Source of the DNA: Agrypnia vestita
Lineage: Eukaryota > Arthropoda > Insecta > Trichoptera > Phryganeidae
NCBI GenBank assembly: GCA_016648135.1
Contig: JADDOH010001972.1
Location: forward strand, 20,342-84,341
Direction of reading: 5' to 3'
DNA: 64,000 nt
Shown: positions 1-11,740 of the stretch, piece after piece
Layout: each line of letters begins with the position of its first letter
How positions within the stretch are numbered: position 1 is the stretch's first letter
The notes under the pieces: generated by a model
The model's input: only the letters and a program-made list of their open reading frames with translations
Told to the model about the DNA's origin: nothing
Databases searched by the model: none
Translations under genes and position numbers: made by a program

Positions 1-440
1 CAGATCCATGTCACATATTGTTCATAGCAAAGTTTATGGAAATATACTGGGAGCAGTGATGAAATAGGTGACCAACAAGAAGGAAAGGTATGAAATAGAG
101 GTCACGAACAGATCAAACAAATGTCGGTAGAACCTAGACGCGTGCATTCAGATAATATATAAGTCGTCGTTTTTATTGAGTAAAATTAAAGGGAAACTGA
201 ATTAAACTGAAAAATTACTAAATACTTTAAAACTATAGACATATTCAATAATACGTTGTGGACATAGACTTCGTGGTCGCGAATGAATACATTCTGTACT
301 TGATACGTTGGCATTTACGTCGCGACCCCCTTCCTTGTCCAACCTACCTTTTTATCTACCAAACTAATGCAAAGAGAAAAAAATTTAGTCCATTAAACTG
401 TACTCAACTCTACTGGCATATTCCAAGTCTAAAAGACTAA
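1..440. other. AT-rich stretch, nothing recognised
   Basis: No coding similarity, repeat boundary or RNA signal could be recognised. The short open frame at 258-440 has no motif and looks like chance. Confidence 0.5.
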
Positions 441-1093
441 GAGCCAGTGATCGCCAGAATTGCGTTATAATATCAAACCTGAAATCTATACTAATATATA
501 TAAAGAGGTAAAGTTTGTAAGTTTGGATGTAAGAGGTGATATCCGAAACTACTCACTGAATTTCGAAATTTTTTTTACCAATATTTATAATAGACTTTCA
601 GAGTGGACATAGGCTATACATTATCCCGTTAAAACAAAAGGGTAACAATTATTTTACAACTAAAGTCGACCTAAAATGGTCGAGCAATGCGTTTTTTACG
701 AACGCTGCCTTAACGATAAGAGATATTTAAATACTTTATGTAGAGAAGTTGTAGAACTCAAAATTCCACGACGAAATATATCTACATGTTAAGGTTAATA
801 GACAAATAGATAAAATATGACGAAAATTTACCTAAAATCTACGCATGCGAAGCCGCGGGCACAGCTGGTGTACTACAGTAGGTAATTCATTGATTTTATT
901 CGGGCCACTATTTAATACTTATATTTCAACGTTTTACTTAAACATTTTTTCGTACCTGTATTTTCTGTTATCTACCGAAATTTCCCCCAACTCAAATGTC
1001 GTAATATCCAAAGCTTTTAACCTACAACAGTGTTCTTCTATAGAAAATATTTCAGTTTTGGTACTGTAACGCAAGTCTAGCGGTCGATGGCTC
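441..1093. mobile_element. Small TIR element (MITE-1), split by a Helitron
   Basis: The left end (441-484) and right end (about 1050-1093) are imperfect inverted repeats of about 44 bp; both outer ends read GAGCCA. The interior is shared with single copies at 2261-2400 (minus) and 23228-23373 (plus). Without the Helitron at 485-869 the element is about 270 bp. It has no coding capacity, so it would be non-autonomous. Its superfamily is not clear because no clean target duplication was found. Confidence 0.6.
485..869 (+). mobile_element. Non-autonomous Helitron
   Basis: The 5' end begins TCTATACTAATATATA and continues into the AAAGAGGTAAAGTTTGT-type head known from insect Helitrons. The 3' end at about 842-869 carries the GC-rich terminal hairpin GCGAAGCCGCGGGC followed by ACAGCTGGT, a variant of the usual CTAGT end. 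There are no TIRs and no target duplication, as expected for rolling-circle elements, and no Rep/helicase frame. It interrupts MITE-1: the flanks (...AAACCTGAAA / GTACTACAGTAGG...) resume that repeat. A second copy lies at 61742-62525. Confidence 0.8.
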
Positions 1094-1211
1094 CCACTCT
1101 ACAAGTAATTCTTTAGTTCGGGTATGCTCCTACGAGTTTCGAAAACTTATTCCCAAGGCGGTGCATGCGTATAAGACATAGTTATTCTTGTAGGTCAAAA
1201 ACACTTCGTGA

Positions 1212-1895
1212 TAGTGATGTAACGAATGTCATTTTTTGCGCATCTGCTACCGACATTCGCGAATGCGAATGCGAATACGAATATTGAGTTTTTTTTAATT
1301 TGGCGCAAATTATGTATGGCTTAGCGGCCGGTTTCGCGCGAGGCGCGTTCCGTTTGCATCTTGTTCCGAGAATTTCCGAGTTGATCTAATAGAAGCAAAA
1401 ATAATAATTTTGTTTTTGCTTGTTTAAAGTGTTTTCTTATAAGACATTAATTATTTATAGTTTGTAATTGAAGAACATAGTTGTTTGATTTTTGTTTTTA
1501 GTTTCGTTGAAGAAGATGATTACCTAACATTAAAAACTTATGTAAAGACTGATAAAAGTTTCAGAGAAGAATTTATTTTTGTTTGTTTACATTGCATTAT
1601 TATAATTTTTGTTTTCAAAGTTCTAATGAGAAGTTAATTGTTATTTAGTAGTGATCTTAAGCTTATTACCCAATGTATAATAGAAGTAGATGTAAATAAA
1701 TAATACCAAATGATAAAGTAAAGTTGTGATTACGAGATAAAGCTACTTTTTCTAATAATAAAAAAATAAGAAATTAATGGATTTTTTATTAACCTAATAT
1801 TATGTTTTTTTTCTGATGTTCATATTCGCAAAACATTCGCCCGAACTTTGCGAATGCGAATATGTAAAAATATGCGAATATTCGTTACATCACTA
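1212..1895. mobile_element. Non-autonomous hAT-type transposon
   Basis: Terminal inverted repeats TAGTGATGTAACGAAT occur at both ends (from 1212, and reversed to 1895). They are flanked by an exact 8-bp duplication, CTTCGTGA, at 1204-1211 and 1896-1903. An 8-bp duplication with this TIR style is diagnostic of hAT. Subterminal GCGAATGCGAATAC-like repeats occur near both ends and could be transposase binding sites. The 684-bp body has no significant open frame, so it would need a transposase supplied in trans. Confidence 0.85.
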
Positions 1896-1903
1896 CTTCG
1901 TGA

Positions 1904-2260
1904 TGTCTCGTTTGTCTTGTTATATTATATTTACCATTAAGCGCTCAAAGTTCTTCTATGCGAAATTTTTTAAATAATTTAAGAAAGCCTATTAAATACG
2001 CTACGTTAGCCCGTAACAAGTAGGCAATCGCCCTCTATCGCGGGGATCGATCGAGTGGAGACGCGACGGACTCCCTCATTAATGAAGATGTGCTCTCGCC
2101 TATTGAACCGTCGCGGACACGAACCCGCCATCCCCACCAAACACGTGCCCACTACCCGGGGGGTTAAGCGGTGGGTGCGCAATGATTATTGTCAATAGGC
2201 TTAAAAAAGACTACTCATACGTACGATAACGAAAAAATCATTCTAAGCCATGGAAATTAC
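1904..2260. other. Intergenic, GC-rich patch near 2010-2190
   Basis: About 180 bp in the middle is much richer in G+C and CpG than the surroundings and is not repeated elsewhere in the window as far as I can see. There is no open frame of note. It could be unique host DNA, possibly regulatory, but nothing in the sequence proves that. Confidence 0.3.
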
Positions 2261-2400
2261 CAGCGACCGCCAGACTAACGTTATAGTATTTTCTATAGAT
2301 GTACACTATAGTAGGTAAGGGGTTTGGATATTATGACATTTGAGTTCGGGGGATTTTGGCAGATCACAAGTAACACAGGTACAAAAAATGTATACGGTTC
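2261..2400 (-). mobile_element. MITE-1 half copy
   Basis: On the minus strand this stretch follows the interior and right end of the element at 441-1093 and the copy at 23228-23373. It includes the GCGACCGCCAGAC terminal motif and the CTCAAATGTCATAATATCC interior. The opposite end is not detectable. Confidence 0.6.
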
Positions 2401-2479
2401 AAATTTTATTTGACTTGCACGAGTACGAAATTTTAATGTTCTATATACATAAATTACTTTCGTGACACCCCCAAAGTTT

Positions 2480-3000
2480 TTCAAATTACAGGTCAGAAAT
2501 ATTTAAAAAAAAAATGCAAACTTTGATGTTAATTATCACCGATTATCGAAATTTCAGCCAAAGTGCAAAGAATATTTTCTATTCAAAATTGATTGAGGAA
2601 GATTCCCCAAAGCTTTTGCTACTAGCTACGAGACACCCTCTATATGGGCAGAAAATGAGAATATCCTACATTCATGCACCACGAAGAGAATGCAATTACC
2701 ACATCCTTGAGCCGCGAAGGCAGGAAGTCCTAGTGAAATAGTGTCAAAATCATAAGAAAGGATCAGCTCTCCAAACTGTGTTTGTACTAAATAATCATTT
2801 GCGTCATTGAGGTCGTGCACTATTCCATGTCTCAAACTGCAGCTCAGATGCAATGAATAGACACACCATAACGTGTAGTGTGCAACTTTTAAACGAACTG
2901 AGCGATTTAATGAAAGCATTAATGAGACAGAAGATCGCTTTCGTATAAGATACTCGCCTCATAAATTGCACAGTAAATGGAACAGTCTAGAGTCGTGTAA
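2480..3000. other. Unassigned; short trace of the foldback repeat
   Basis: Positions 2489-2530 (GTCAGAAATATTTA, then an A-run and TGCAAACTTTGATGTT) match the inner arm of the foldback repeat seen at 18.7-19.6, 39.3 and 48.7 kb. The remainder, including overlapping short frames on both strands around 2514-2919, has no recognisable motif. Confidence 0.4.
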
Positions 3001-3006
3001 ACATTA

Positions 3007-3525
3007 AAAAAAATTAAAATGAAAGAAAATAGGATGAGAAATTGATAGAAAAATTAACATTTAAAAAAAAAACTAAAACTTACAAATTACATAAAATTTG
3101 AGAATGTAAATCATTAAGGGTAGTTATTGATTACATTAATGTAAAAAAAAAGTATTTATTGAATGGTTTCGAAGATATAAGCAAAATATATCGAAGTTAC
3201 AACATCCACACGCTTGACACCAGCCACGTAACATATATACAAAATCAGAAGGGTTGGCTGTTAAAAGTGTGCGTCTTCGCTGTGATGGCACTTGTTGGAC
3301 ATTGATTTGTTTATAAACGATGATTTTTTCGCGCTCATTGGTTAAATGAAATAGTGCGCGTCTTATTTCCTGTTACGCATTTCCGTCCATTTTCACGAAA
3401 TCACTGCCACAGATTGCACGAAAGCGAGAGGAAAGATGTTACACATCAAAAAATTAAAGTGAAAGAAAATTGGATGAGAATTAGATATCAAAATTAACAT
3501 TTAAAAACTAAAAACAAATTTGACG
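3007..3525. repeat. Direct repeat pair of about 75 bp
   Basis: The stretch at 3007-3085 (AAAATGAAAGAAAATAGGAT and onward) recurs in the same orientation at 3448-3520 with a few substitutions. About 360 bp of unrelated sequence lies between. It may be a long target duplication, a recombination product, or part of an undescribed element. The spacer has no visible coding motif. Confidence 0.5.
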
Positions 3526-4032
3526 AGTCCCAAAGCGCTTGTATGAAAAGTTTTGGAGGGGAGCTGGAATATGGACCCGATCAAATTCAAACGAATGGAT
3601 TCAGTCAACATTTATTTACTCGTATTTACTCTAGAGAAGTTGGCAAAAGCAATTGGAAAAGCTAAACTGACCGTGGTGTTTCCCTTGGCTCAAAACGGTT
3701 TATAGGTACGTACCAAGACAGATAGAACCCAACTTTTTATTTTCTCATCAAATATATGCGATTTGAAGGAGGGGAGATTAATAATGAATTCGTTCGATTT
3801 TTTTACAATAAAATTTTATTTTGAAAAATGGTTTATTTAATTTTTGAATTCACGACAATATTATTTGTTCATATTAATTTGTTATTGGCATCTTGGGTCA
3901 ACGGAAATATCCCACAATATTTTATACGTGAATCCTACCTAAATAATTAGTCGAAATGTACCAACAAGTTGCGAAAAATATCGATGGTTATGGAGATAAG
4001 CGACATCATTTTATATTTATTCCGTCCGGGTC
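3526..4032. other. AT-rich intergenic stretch
   Basis: No feature recognised. It ends where the 5'-truncated LINE begins. Confidence 0.4.
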
Positions 4033-5963
4033 TGGAGAGAGGACGGAATATCCGCTAGAGTAATTAAATTGTTCAAAGAAATATTACTAAAACCTAAAGT
4101 TCATATATTTAATTTAAGCATCACAAAAGGTATTTTCCCGTCCCAACTAAAAACGGCTAAAATCACACCTATACACAAAGCTGGCAATAAAGGCGATCCA
4201 AATAACTACCGACCTATATCCATCCTAAATTTACTATCTAAGCTGCTAGAGAAATGTGTTTGTAATCAATTCACCAACTTTTTAGAAAAACATCAAATTT
4301 TAGCCAACAAACAGTTTGGATTTAGAAAAAATCGGGGTACACAAGAAGCAATACAGGAAGTTATTGGTTATATTTCAGACAAACTTGACAATAATAAAAA
4401 ATGTATAGCAATAGCACTAGACTTGACGAAACCTTTTGACACAGTTTCACATGAAAAAATGCTTCAAAAACTAAAACAGACTGGACTTTCGGAAGCAAGT
4501 TACAACTGGTTCAAAACTTACCTTACAGACAGAACACAATTTACACAACTTGACAAAACTTAAAGTGACGAACACTATATCAAATACGGAGTCCCTCAAG
4601 GAAGTACACTAGGACCTATTTTATTCCTCCTATACATAAACGATTTATGCAAGCTAACAACGGGGGGGAAAATAGTTACTTTTGCAGACGACACAATACT
4701 CCTGTTTCATGCTTCAACATGGGATCTTATTTTCAAAGCAGCTGAACTGGGTTGCAACATAGTAAAACACTGGCTGGAAAATAATTTGCTAACAGTCAAT
4801 CTCAAAAAAACTAAGTATTTGACATTCAGCATAGATAAAAGAGGGCAGCCATCTAGCGATTTAAAATTGACTATGCATGATTGCCAACACCAAAACTGTG
4901 ATTGCACCCCCTTGGAAAATGCAGATAGTGTGAAATACTTGGGAATCATAATAGACAGGCACCTAAACTGGAAACTTCACATTGAACTATTATCGGAAAA
5001 ACTTCTAAAACTCATTTATCTATTTAAATCCATACGTAATATTTTTAATAAACAGCAACTCAAAACTATCTATTATGCTCTTGCCCAGTCATTTTTGAAC
5101 TATGCGATTCCAAGTTGGGGAGGTACTTACAAAACCACATTAAAACCAGCTATAACGGCACAAAAAACCTTGCTCCGAGTCATTAATAAGAAACCATTTA
5201 CATACCAATCAGACAGACTATTCAGGGAATTTAATGTACTGGACGTTAGACAGCTGTTCGTTAAGTCTACCCTCTTCTTCTACATCAAAAACACAAACCA
5301 CCTAACAGCAACCAGTAACTCGCATTCACATAATACTAGACAAGCATTACGAAACCTTGACGAAATACCAAAAACTAAGACAACACATGGACAGAAAAAT
5401 TACTCATACATAGGGCCTAAAATATTTAACATATTTAAAACAGACTTCCCGGAAATCAGAATATACTCAATTAATAAAATAAAAGCTTTAGCAAACAACT
5501 GGCTTACCTCCAAAGGTAGAACAGCAACTGAAAATTTACTTACTGTAATTGCATAATAATGTCTTCAAATAAAAATATATACCTATATAAATTAATTAAT
5601 TAATTAAGGAAAATAAAAAATAATCTTAAACAAAACATTAACCCCTTTTACATTAAACAATTATTCTACACATATTTACACTTGGACTTATGACTCACTC
5701 AACTTTCACTAACATTGCACTTGATACTTTGTAGATACATAATTACTACCTTATGAAAATAAATATTACTGACGAATTCAAAAAAATATTATAATTGTGT
5801 TCTATAACGCCACTCTGGGACAGGCGTAGCCTAGTAGAGTGGCATAATCCACAAATTTAACAAAAAAAAAAGTGTAATTTATCTTATATTTTATTGTTAA
5901 ATTAGTATTAAGTACCTTTATTTGTAAACAAGGATTTTTTTTAAATAAATAAAAAAAAAATAT
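4033..5963 (+). mobile_element. 5'-truncated CR1-like non-LTR retrotransposon
   Basis: A readable reverse-transcriptase reading frame (4045-5556) is followed by an AT-rich 3' UTR. The UTR contains an imperfect hairpin, CCACTCTGGGACAGGCGTAG...CTAGTAGAGTGG (5809-5843), and ends in an AAATAAATAAAAAAAA tail near 5940-5960. Truncation at the 5' side with an A-rich tail is typical of target-primed reverse transcription. I could not find a confident target duplication. Placement in the CR1/L2/Daphne group is by motif style only. Confidence 0.8.
4045..5556 (+). pseudogene. Reverse transcriptase, C-terminal part (one internal stop)
   Basis: This is the RT domain of a CR1-like LINE ORF2, which makes cDNA at the nicked target. 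In one frame it reads DGIS-like entry (4051), NYRPISILN (about 4201), FGFRKNRGTQEAI, then ALDLTKPFD, the first catalytic Asp block. GVPQGSTLGP (about 4585) and the catalytic FADD box (about 4681) follow, then WLENNLLTVN. A C-terminal tail of about 250 residues ends at TAA 5554-5556. The only disruption seen is TAA at 4561-4563, in a Lys/Asp-rich linker. The N-terminal endonuclease is missing through 5' truncation, so no complete protein is encoded here. It is the least decayed LINE frame in the window. Confidence 0.85.
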
Positions 5964-6981
5964 ATAATATGAACCATTGGACTGTCATTAAAGTATATAG
6001 CGTGCATTAAATATTATAAATTCGTTTGCTTTAATACAATTCTAATAAACCTTGCAAAAGTTTGAAAAATATTTTGTGTCACATTTTTATATAGAAAGAT
6101 TATTATAAATTTTAATTAAATAAATTTGTATAAACCACTTAAAATTTATTCATTAGGTACCATACACATATTTGAAAAACGGATACCTTCCTATCCAAAA
6201 TGATGCAAACTAAATTATTTAATCAATTAATAATTTGATGTTTCAAAAATAAAGAAAATTTTTATGAGCCGTATGTGATTGTACGTAAGGACTTGTGACA
6301 TGTCATTTTTTTTTCAATAATATTACGTAGTAGACAATCTATCTTAAATTTATTAAAATTATTTTAAAAAACAGTTAGTTTTCTTAAAATTTTTACACGT
6401 TTTAAAAACTATTTAATTTTTGTTTTTTTTCAGCGTTTTTTTTACATAGTTTTATACTTTTTACTTCAATAAATCAAAAGAATAGAAATTATTTTAACTA
6501 TTGTAACCCATCAAAAATAACGGTGCTTTTAAATGTCGGTTCCTAAGGAGTAAGTATTTATTTATTTTATTAAAAGAAAAAAAATCGATTTTTTTTTTCG
6601 AAGTTTATTTATATCTTTCTGCTTCTAATCTGCTGATAATTTAGACAGCATTTATAAAACCCAATATTACAAATACACAAAGAGACAATCAAAAAAATCA
6701 ACAAAACATAAAAATAGTTCATGATCAAAATAGATGTAACAAAAGAGCACATATCATTGGAACCCTATATATAGGTACCTAGAAGTAGCAAAACAGCCAT
6801 GCAACATCACCTAGGAATGAAATATTTCAATAATCTACCTGCAAATATTAGAACTTAGGCTTAGACGATTAGGCAAAGTTCAAAAAGTGCGTAAAATCGT
6901 TGAATAATTGAGTGATGGAATTGTGACATTAACCTTAACATACTTATTTTTAAATATTGTAATAATAACTGTACTTGTATT
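5964..6981. other. Very AT-rich stretch, nothing recognised
   Basis: Long T and A runs with no coding or repeat boundary found on either strand. This may be old decayed repeat DNA. Confidence 0.4.
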
Positions 6982-7139
6982 GTACTGTACAGTACTGTAT
7001 TGTAATAATAAATGTACTTATCTTTAAATATTTCTATATACATATATTTCTTTGCTTCATATACTGTACTGTACTGTATTGTAATAATAAATGTACTTAT
7101 CTTTAAATATTTCTAAATACATATATTTCTTTGCTTCAT
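6982..7139 (+). repeat. Two tandem 79-bp units
   Basis: Units 6982-7060 and 7061-7139 are nearly identical. Both contain TACTGTAC-type short repeats, ATTGTAATAATAAATGTACT and a shared CATATATTTCTTTGCTTCAT end. High identity suggests a recent local duplication. The LINE fragment at 7141 begins directly after the second unit. Confidence 0.8.
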
Positions 7140-7140
7140 A

Positions 7141-7378
7141 GAAAAATCGCAACTGAAGTGGCTTGGGCACGTACTAAGAATGCCTGATGACCGAATTCCT
7201 AGGAAAATACTTAGGGCGTTTCCTGAGGGAAGACGTCCAATGGGCCGCCCCAGACACAGTTGGGCGAGGCAACTCCAGAAACTGCGAGGAAAGGATGGGA
7301 CTACAATGGACGGAGGCCGCACGATCATCGCAAGACAGGGACGAATGGAGGCGCCTTGTCGATGCAATAGGTCGATGA
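7141..7378 (+). pseudogene. LINE ORF2 C-terminal tail (RTE-like), frameshifted
   Basis: Frame 1 reads LKWLGHVLRMPDDRIP, then GRRPMGRPRHSW. After a frameshift near 7290, frame 2 continues MGLQWTEAARSSQDRDEWRR and stops at 7376-7378. The order WLGH-x-RM, GRPR-x-W, DR-x-EWR is the C-terminal signature of many arthropod RTE-like LINEs. RT and endonuclease domains are absent. Confidence 0.75.
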
Positions 7379-8274
7379 GATATTTCTTTGCGTGTTTGTG
7401 TCATGTTACCAAAAATACATTTATCTACCACACTCGCGACATTCTTCGATTCCATACACAAGTTTATACTTTTATGGAAGTGTAAAAATTTGATAAAAAT
7501 CCATCAAAATTAAATAATATATGTAAAATATGGAAACTTAAATAAAAATGGAAAAAATGCATATACGATAAAATTACAAATTTCACGGGCTCGTTAGACT
7601 CGTGTCTGCATGGATACGGAAGGGTTGAAGAAATATAAAATGCTGAGAAAAATATCCCACAAAATTGGAGACAAAATCTAAAATGGTAAAATAATCCACA
7701 ATCCATATTTTGCGTTTTACATCGCCCACCCTCCCGGTAAGAAAAGTTCGCCGAAGGGTTCCGGAAGAATCTCGGAGGAGAAACAAAGAGGTATACAGCA
7801 CGAGAGGGGCGGTGGAGGGAGCGAGGATTGGGGTTGATCCGAAGGGTGGGCCGAGGCACTCCGACAAATGGGAAAGCGGCCGAGAGCGGTCACCATCCCC
7901 TAATCTGTAAATACACGGTCAGGGTAGAAATTTGGCGGTGTTTGTATGCAAAGGGTAGGCACACGAAACCATTGTGTATGTATGAATCTTGAGATTTTAA
8001 TAGAAACGGGAGGAAAGCACTCGGACAGTGAATTTCGTGGGCGCCACTCCGCGCGGGGTGGTTTATTTATAAAATCCATTACGATTTTCACATTTTTAAT
8101 AACAAGTCGATAAAGGGTATTTTTTATGTTTTTAGCACGTAAGATATCTAGCGAGGAATGAGTACATCAAGGAAATTTCAAAATCATGATTGAAATGGTA
8201 CAGTCGTGTAATGAGGAAAGCAGAGAATCACACAATCAAAACTGCCTGAAAATTGTTACATTACTTTCCTTTAT
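7379..8274. other. No gene; GC-rich patch at about 7720-8060
   Basis: The patch is CpG-dense and purine-rich with open frames on both strands (7583-7910), but none carries a motif and they overlap each other. It appears unique in the window. Open frames are expected here simply because stop codons are rare in GC-rich DNA. Confidence 0.35.
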
Positions 8275-8390
8275 ACAGGGTGTCTCACAGCTAATAGCAA
8301 AAACTTTACATGTGGAATCCTGTCTTATCAAAGTTTGCATCAAAGATCAAAGTTTGCATTTTTTTCAATATTTCTGACATATGCCGTAAT
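8275..8390 (+). repeat. Foldback-family end, ACAGGGTGTCT type
   Basis: It begins ACAGGGTGTCTCACAGCTAA and continues into TAGCAAAAACTTTACATG and TTTGCATTTTTTTCAATA. It shares the outer arm with 39327, 41321 and (reversed) 48848. The partner arm could not be identified downstream, so this may be a solo or rearranged end. Confidence 0.55.
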
Positions 8391-11182
8391 TCATCTTATA
8401 TCACAGTTTATTGGATTTAATTCAAATCATAAAAACATATAGAATATAAAAAATATATAGCAGATGCCTGTAGACCTTGTGTGGTAAGAAAAGTTTAATT
8501 TTATTTTCCAAGAAATCAAAACACCTTTGGCCAATATTCACCATTAGTCTGAAAGATATATTAATTAACAAGAAAATAATGGCTTCTCTTAAATCTATCA
8601 CCATTGATTTTGTTTAATTTATTTCATATTATGATAAAAAAAAAATAATGTCACAAACAGAGCAAATTGCCTTGTCGTCTAGGAGTTAATGAAAAACATT
8701 ATATATTTTGTTATATGCAGAACTTGTCATATTTTTTTAGAAAACACATAATTTTATAGTGAGCCAAACTCCGCCAGAACGGTAATACAAGACTTTTGAA
8801 GCTCAATATCTCGATAGTTTTATGAAAATGTCAGATTTTACTTTATGGTCCAACATATCAAAATTATTCAGTCAAAAAATGCTGAGTTATTGTAATCAAA
8901 TTTACAAGTCTTTGAAGTATATCAACTGGCAGCGAAAATAATTATCTTTTCCACCGTTCGTTTTAAAAATCGAAATGCTTTGTAAACAACGGTAATTAAA
9001 AGGAAACTATTCCTTTGAAACTCTACGGCAGCAGACGATTCAATAACAAAGTTCCCCCACTAAAAAAATATCCCATCAAATGCGAACGAACCGCTCTTTT
9101 GTCATACGCGACCCACACATAGGTGGGATTTAAAATATTGGCTTTACAAATTAAGGATCATTCTGCGAGTTCGCATCGGGGCTCTGACTTTGTATGGGCG
9201 CCTAGTACGGACTGGTTCAATTTGAGTCTTTCAAAAATGTTTTGAAATTAATCCGGCTCGAAGGACCAACGCAACACAAGCGGGGCTGTCTCCGCTGGGG
9301 TTGTTTTAAAAAGCGCCAGTCATCGCCGAGTTTCAACAATCGATAGCGTCAGTCATTGCAGAGTCACGCTCAACCACGTTTTTCAATGGCGAAATAGTCC
9401 AATCTGGGAGGTTTTCTAAAACGAGGTGGTTTGTGGACGACACAGGTGGATTGAAAATTACAATAAATTAGGAGTTGTTGAAGGTGTGGTAATTTGAAAG
9501 GAATTAATTGGAAAATAAACAGTATTGGGTCGTGAAACGAATTGCTGATCAGTGGCGTCGACTTAATATCGTCTATAAAGTCATCTGAAAGAAAAATATA
9601 GCCGTTAGAGAAAAATATTAATAAACTTAAATTTTCCAAATTAATGAGGGATAATAACATCACCACGGGAACCAAAAATTTATATAGAAATTGGGTGATT
9701 GTTTTACAATCATTTAAATTTTTTATTGCCACTTATTAAAGTAGATATTAAACTGTTATTTTCATGAAAAGTTTTTTGAAAAAAAGGAAAATTGTTAACG
9801 TTATGTCCATTTCCTTGGAGCTCCTCTTCGTAAGCTGAGATGCATGATTTCTCCAGTGCTCGCAGAAAGGAAAGAATATCATAAACTCACTAAGAAATGA
9901 AATATCGCTAATGTAGCATATTCGATTTGGAAAAAAACTTTTTTTTTTTAATTTAGAGCATTAAAAAAAATCCCTTAATTTTTATTTAACAATTATTAAA
10001 GAATCCGATTTTAAAAATCCTTAACGGGAATATTGAGAGAAGAGTTAGTGAAAGTCATATTGTTTAAAAAATTAATTTTACACAATTTTTTTAAATTTGT
10101 AAACTTTCAAAATTATTCATTACCTTTGCGCGCGACAGGATGGAAAAGTTTAAGGTACATGAATGAAAATAATGATTATTATCCACGATGTGATTCGCGA
10201 ATTCAGTAAAGAAATGTCTCCAACTCTCTCAATTCCTAATCAATAAATTATTTATATTTACACCTGATCCACGTAAAAATTCTACATTTGAAAGTAGTCA
10301 GTTTAATACTTCGCCTGTCGAAATTCTGCTACTGTCGAAACTTGAGTATCAAAATATGAAATTAAACGCACGTAGAGCTAACATTTTTTTTCACACAATT
10401 TAATGGTCAAAATTACAATTTAGATTTATTTCGCAAAAATTATAGTTATGCACAGTGTTCTTGTTTGTGTGGAGCACACGCCCCTGGTGATCGCGTAGCA
10501 CATAGTCTACGGTCTACCTTCGCGTCTTTTGAACGGTCACTGGTGACAAATTATGTGCGATTAATTAAGTAAGGGACGCGGGTTCGAGTATCGTGTGAAT
10601 ATTATATCCTTAGATGAAAGTTTACTGAATATTGTGGATCTTCAAAGTGACCACGGGGCGGAAGAAAAGCAATGTACGAAGAAAATTGGGTCGAGGAAGA
10701 TGGGAAAAAGACTCATGTTCTGATAGTAAATAAACTTGTACCATAAAATTGATTTTAGAGCCGCTTCTCACAAGGGCTCGGTGCATTGAGATTATGCGCT
10801 CAAACGTCGATTAGAAAATAGTAAAGATGTGATCAATATAGCGTAATAGAAATACTAGAGCAGCACAGCACTTTAAATTCAAATGAATATCAAAAATATC
10901 TGAAACTGATACAGAATGACTTTGAAAATTGGAAATTTTCTGGCGTAATTTTGCGCTGGTTTTAGGAAATTAATTTTGGCATAGACAACAACGAGATGAC
11001 CAGATGACGAGCACCATCGAGGATTTCCGAACATTTTTCATTTTAGAAGATTTTTTAATATTCTGGAAATCGGTGGAAGGCACAAAAATATACGAGAAGA
11101 TTCGAGAAACATCTTTGTCTATACAAGCAGTGACGGCATCGCGCTAAAGATCAATCGAGCTCGACAACCGGCTTATTTATTC
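8391..11182. other. 2.8 kb without recognisable genes
   Basis: Mostly AT-rich with a more GC-rich part near 9100-9350. The longest minus-strand frame (9370-9732, 120 residues) is hydrophobic and low in complexity, with no motif I recognise. There are no convincing splice-bounded exons, TIRs or RNA genes. Confidence 0.35.
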
Positions 11183-11510
11183 ACTTACAATCACGCCGTT
11201 TCCCCGTGGGGATAAACAGAGAGAATAGAGCGCCACAATTTTCTGTTCTGACATACAACTTTCATCTCATCTACATTCATACATCTTCGCATACAAGCTC
11301 GACGATTGTTGAAGCTTCTTACGGGACCATCTTCCAGTATTTGGCTAATCTGGTCATGCCGCGTTTTCCGCGGTCGCCCTCTCTTTCTGGCACCGTCAAC
11401 ACTTACTTAATTTTTTTTTTCCATTCTTTCCTCATTCATTCGCTCAACATGCCCAAACCTCCTGAGTGATCATTTTTTAATTCTATTAATTATGCTAAGT
11501 GTAGATTTAC
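11183..11510 (-). mobile_element. LINE subfamily A, 3' end
   Basis: On the minus strand it carries the conserved C-terminal codon block of subfamily A (RWFGHVERMNEE..., RGRPRKTWHDQI, CMRRCMNVDEA, CQDRRVWRSI) and ends HGE..A-stop followed by a short (GTAA) tail at 11183-11188. It has frameshifts and point changes and is 5' truncated. Confidence 0.8.
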
Positions 11511-11639
11511 AACTGGCGATTGCCATATAAACGGCAAATAGATTCATAAGCTTACTGGACCAACGACAATTGGGGTGAATAAAGTGTTCCACAAACGAAT
11601 GAAATATTATTTATTATTAAGTTATTGCTAATCACAGAC

Positions 11640-11740
11640 CATCAAGATGCAGGAGCTTGGGAAGTATATTTTCTGTACCAAACTCTCCTCTCTCATACGT
11701 TCCAGATGATCAAAACATCTTAGATACCGATGAATATAAA
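11640..11740 (-). pseudogene. Short LINE C-terminal trace
   Basis: The minus-strand reading CFDHLERMREESLVQKIY matches the WFGHVERM...EERMVKKIY block of the A/B LINEs. A plus-strand RGYPRKIWLDRVL reading near 11808 resembles the RGRPRKTW block of a LINE in the opposite orientation. Both are isolated scraps. Confidence 0.5.

Noticed and set aside
9370..9732. A 120-residue minus-strand frame
   Set aside because: Low-complexity hydrophobic sequence in AT-rich DNA, no motif, no start context or splice support.
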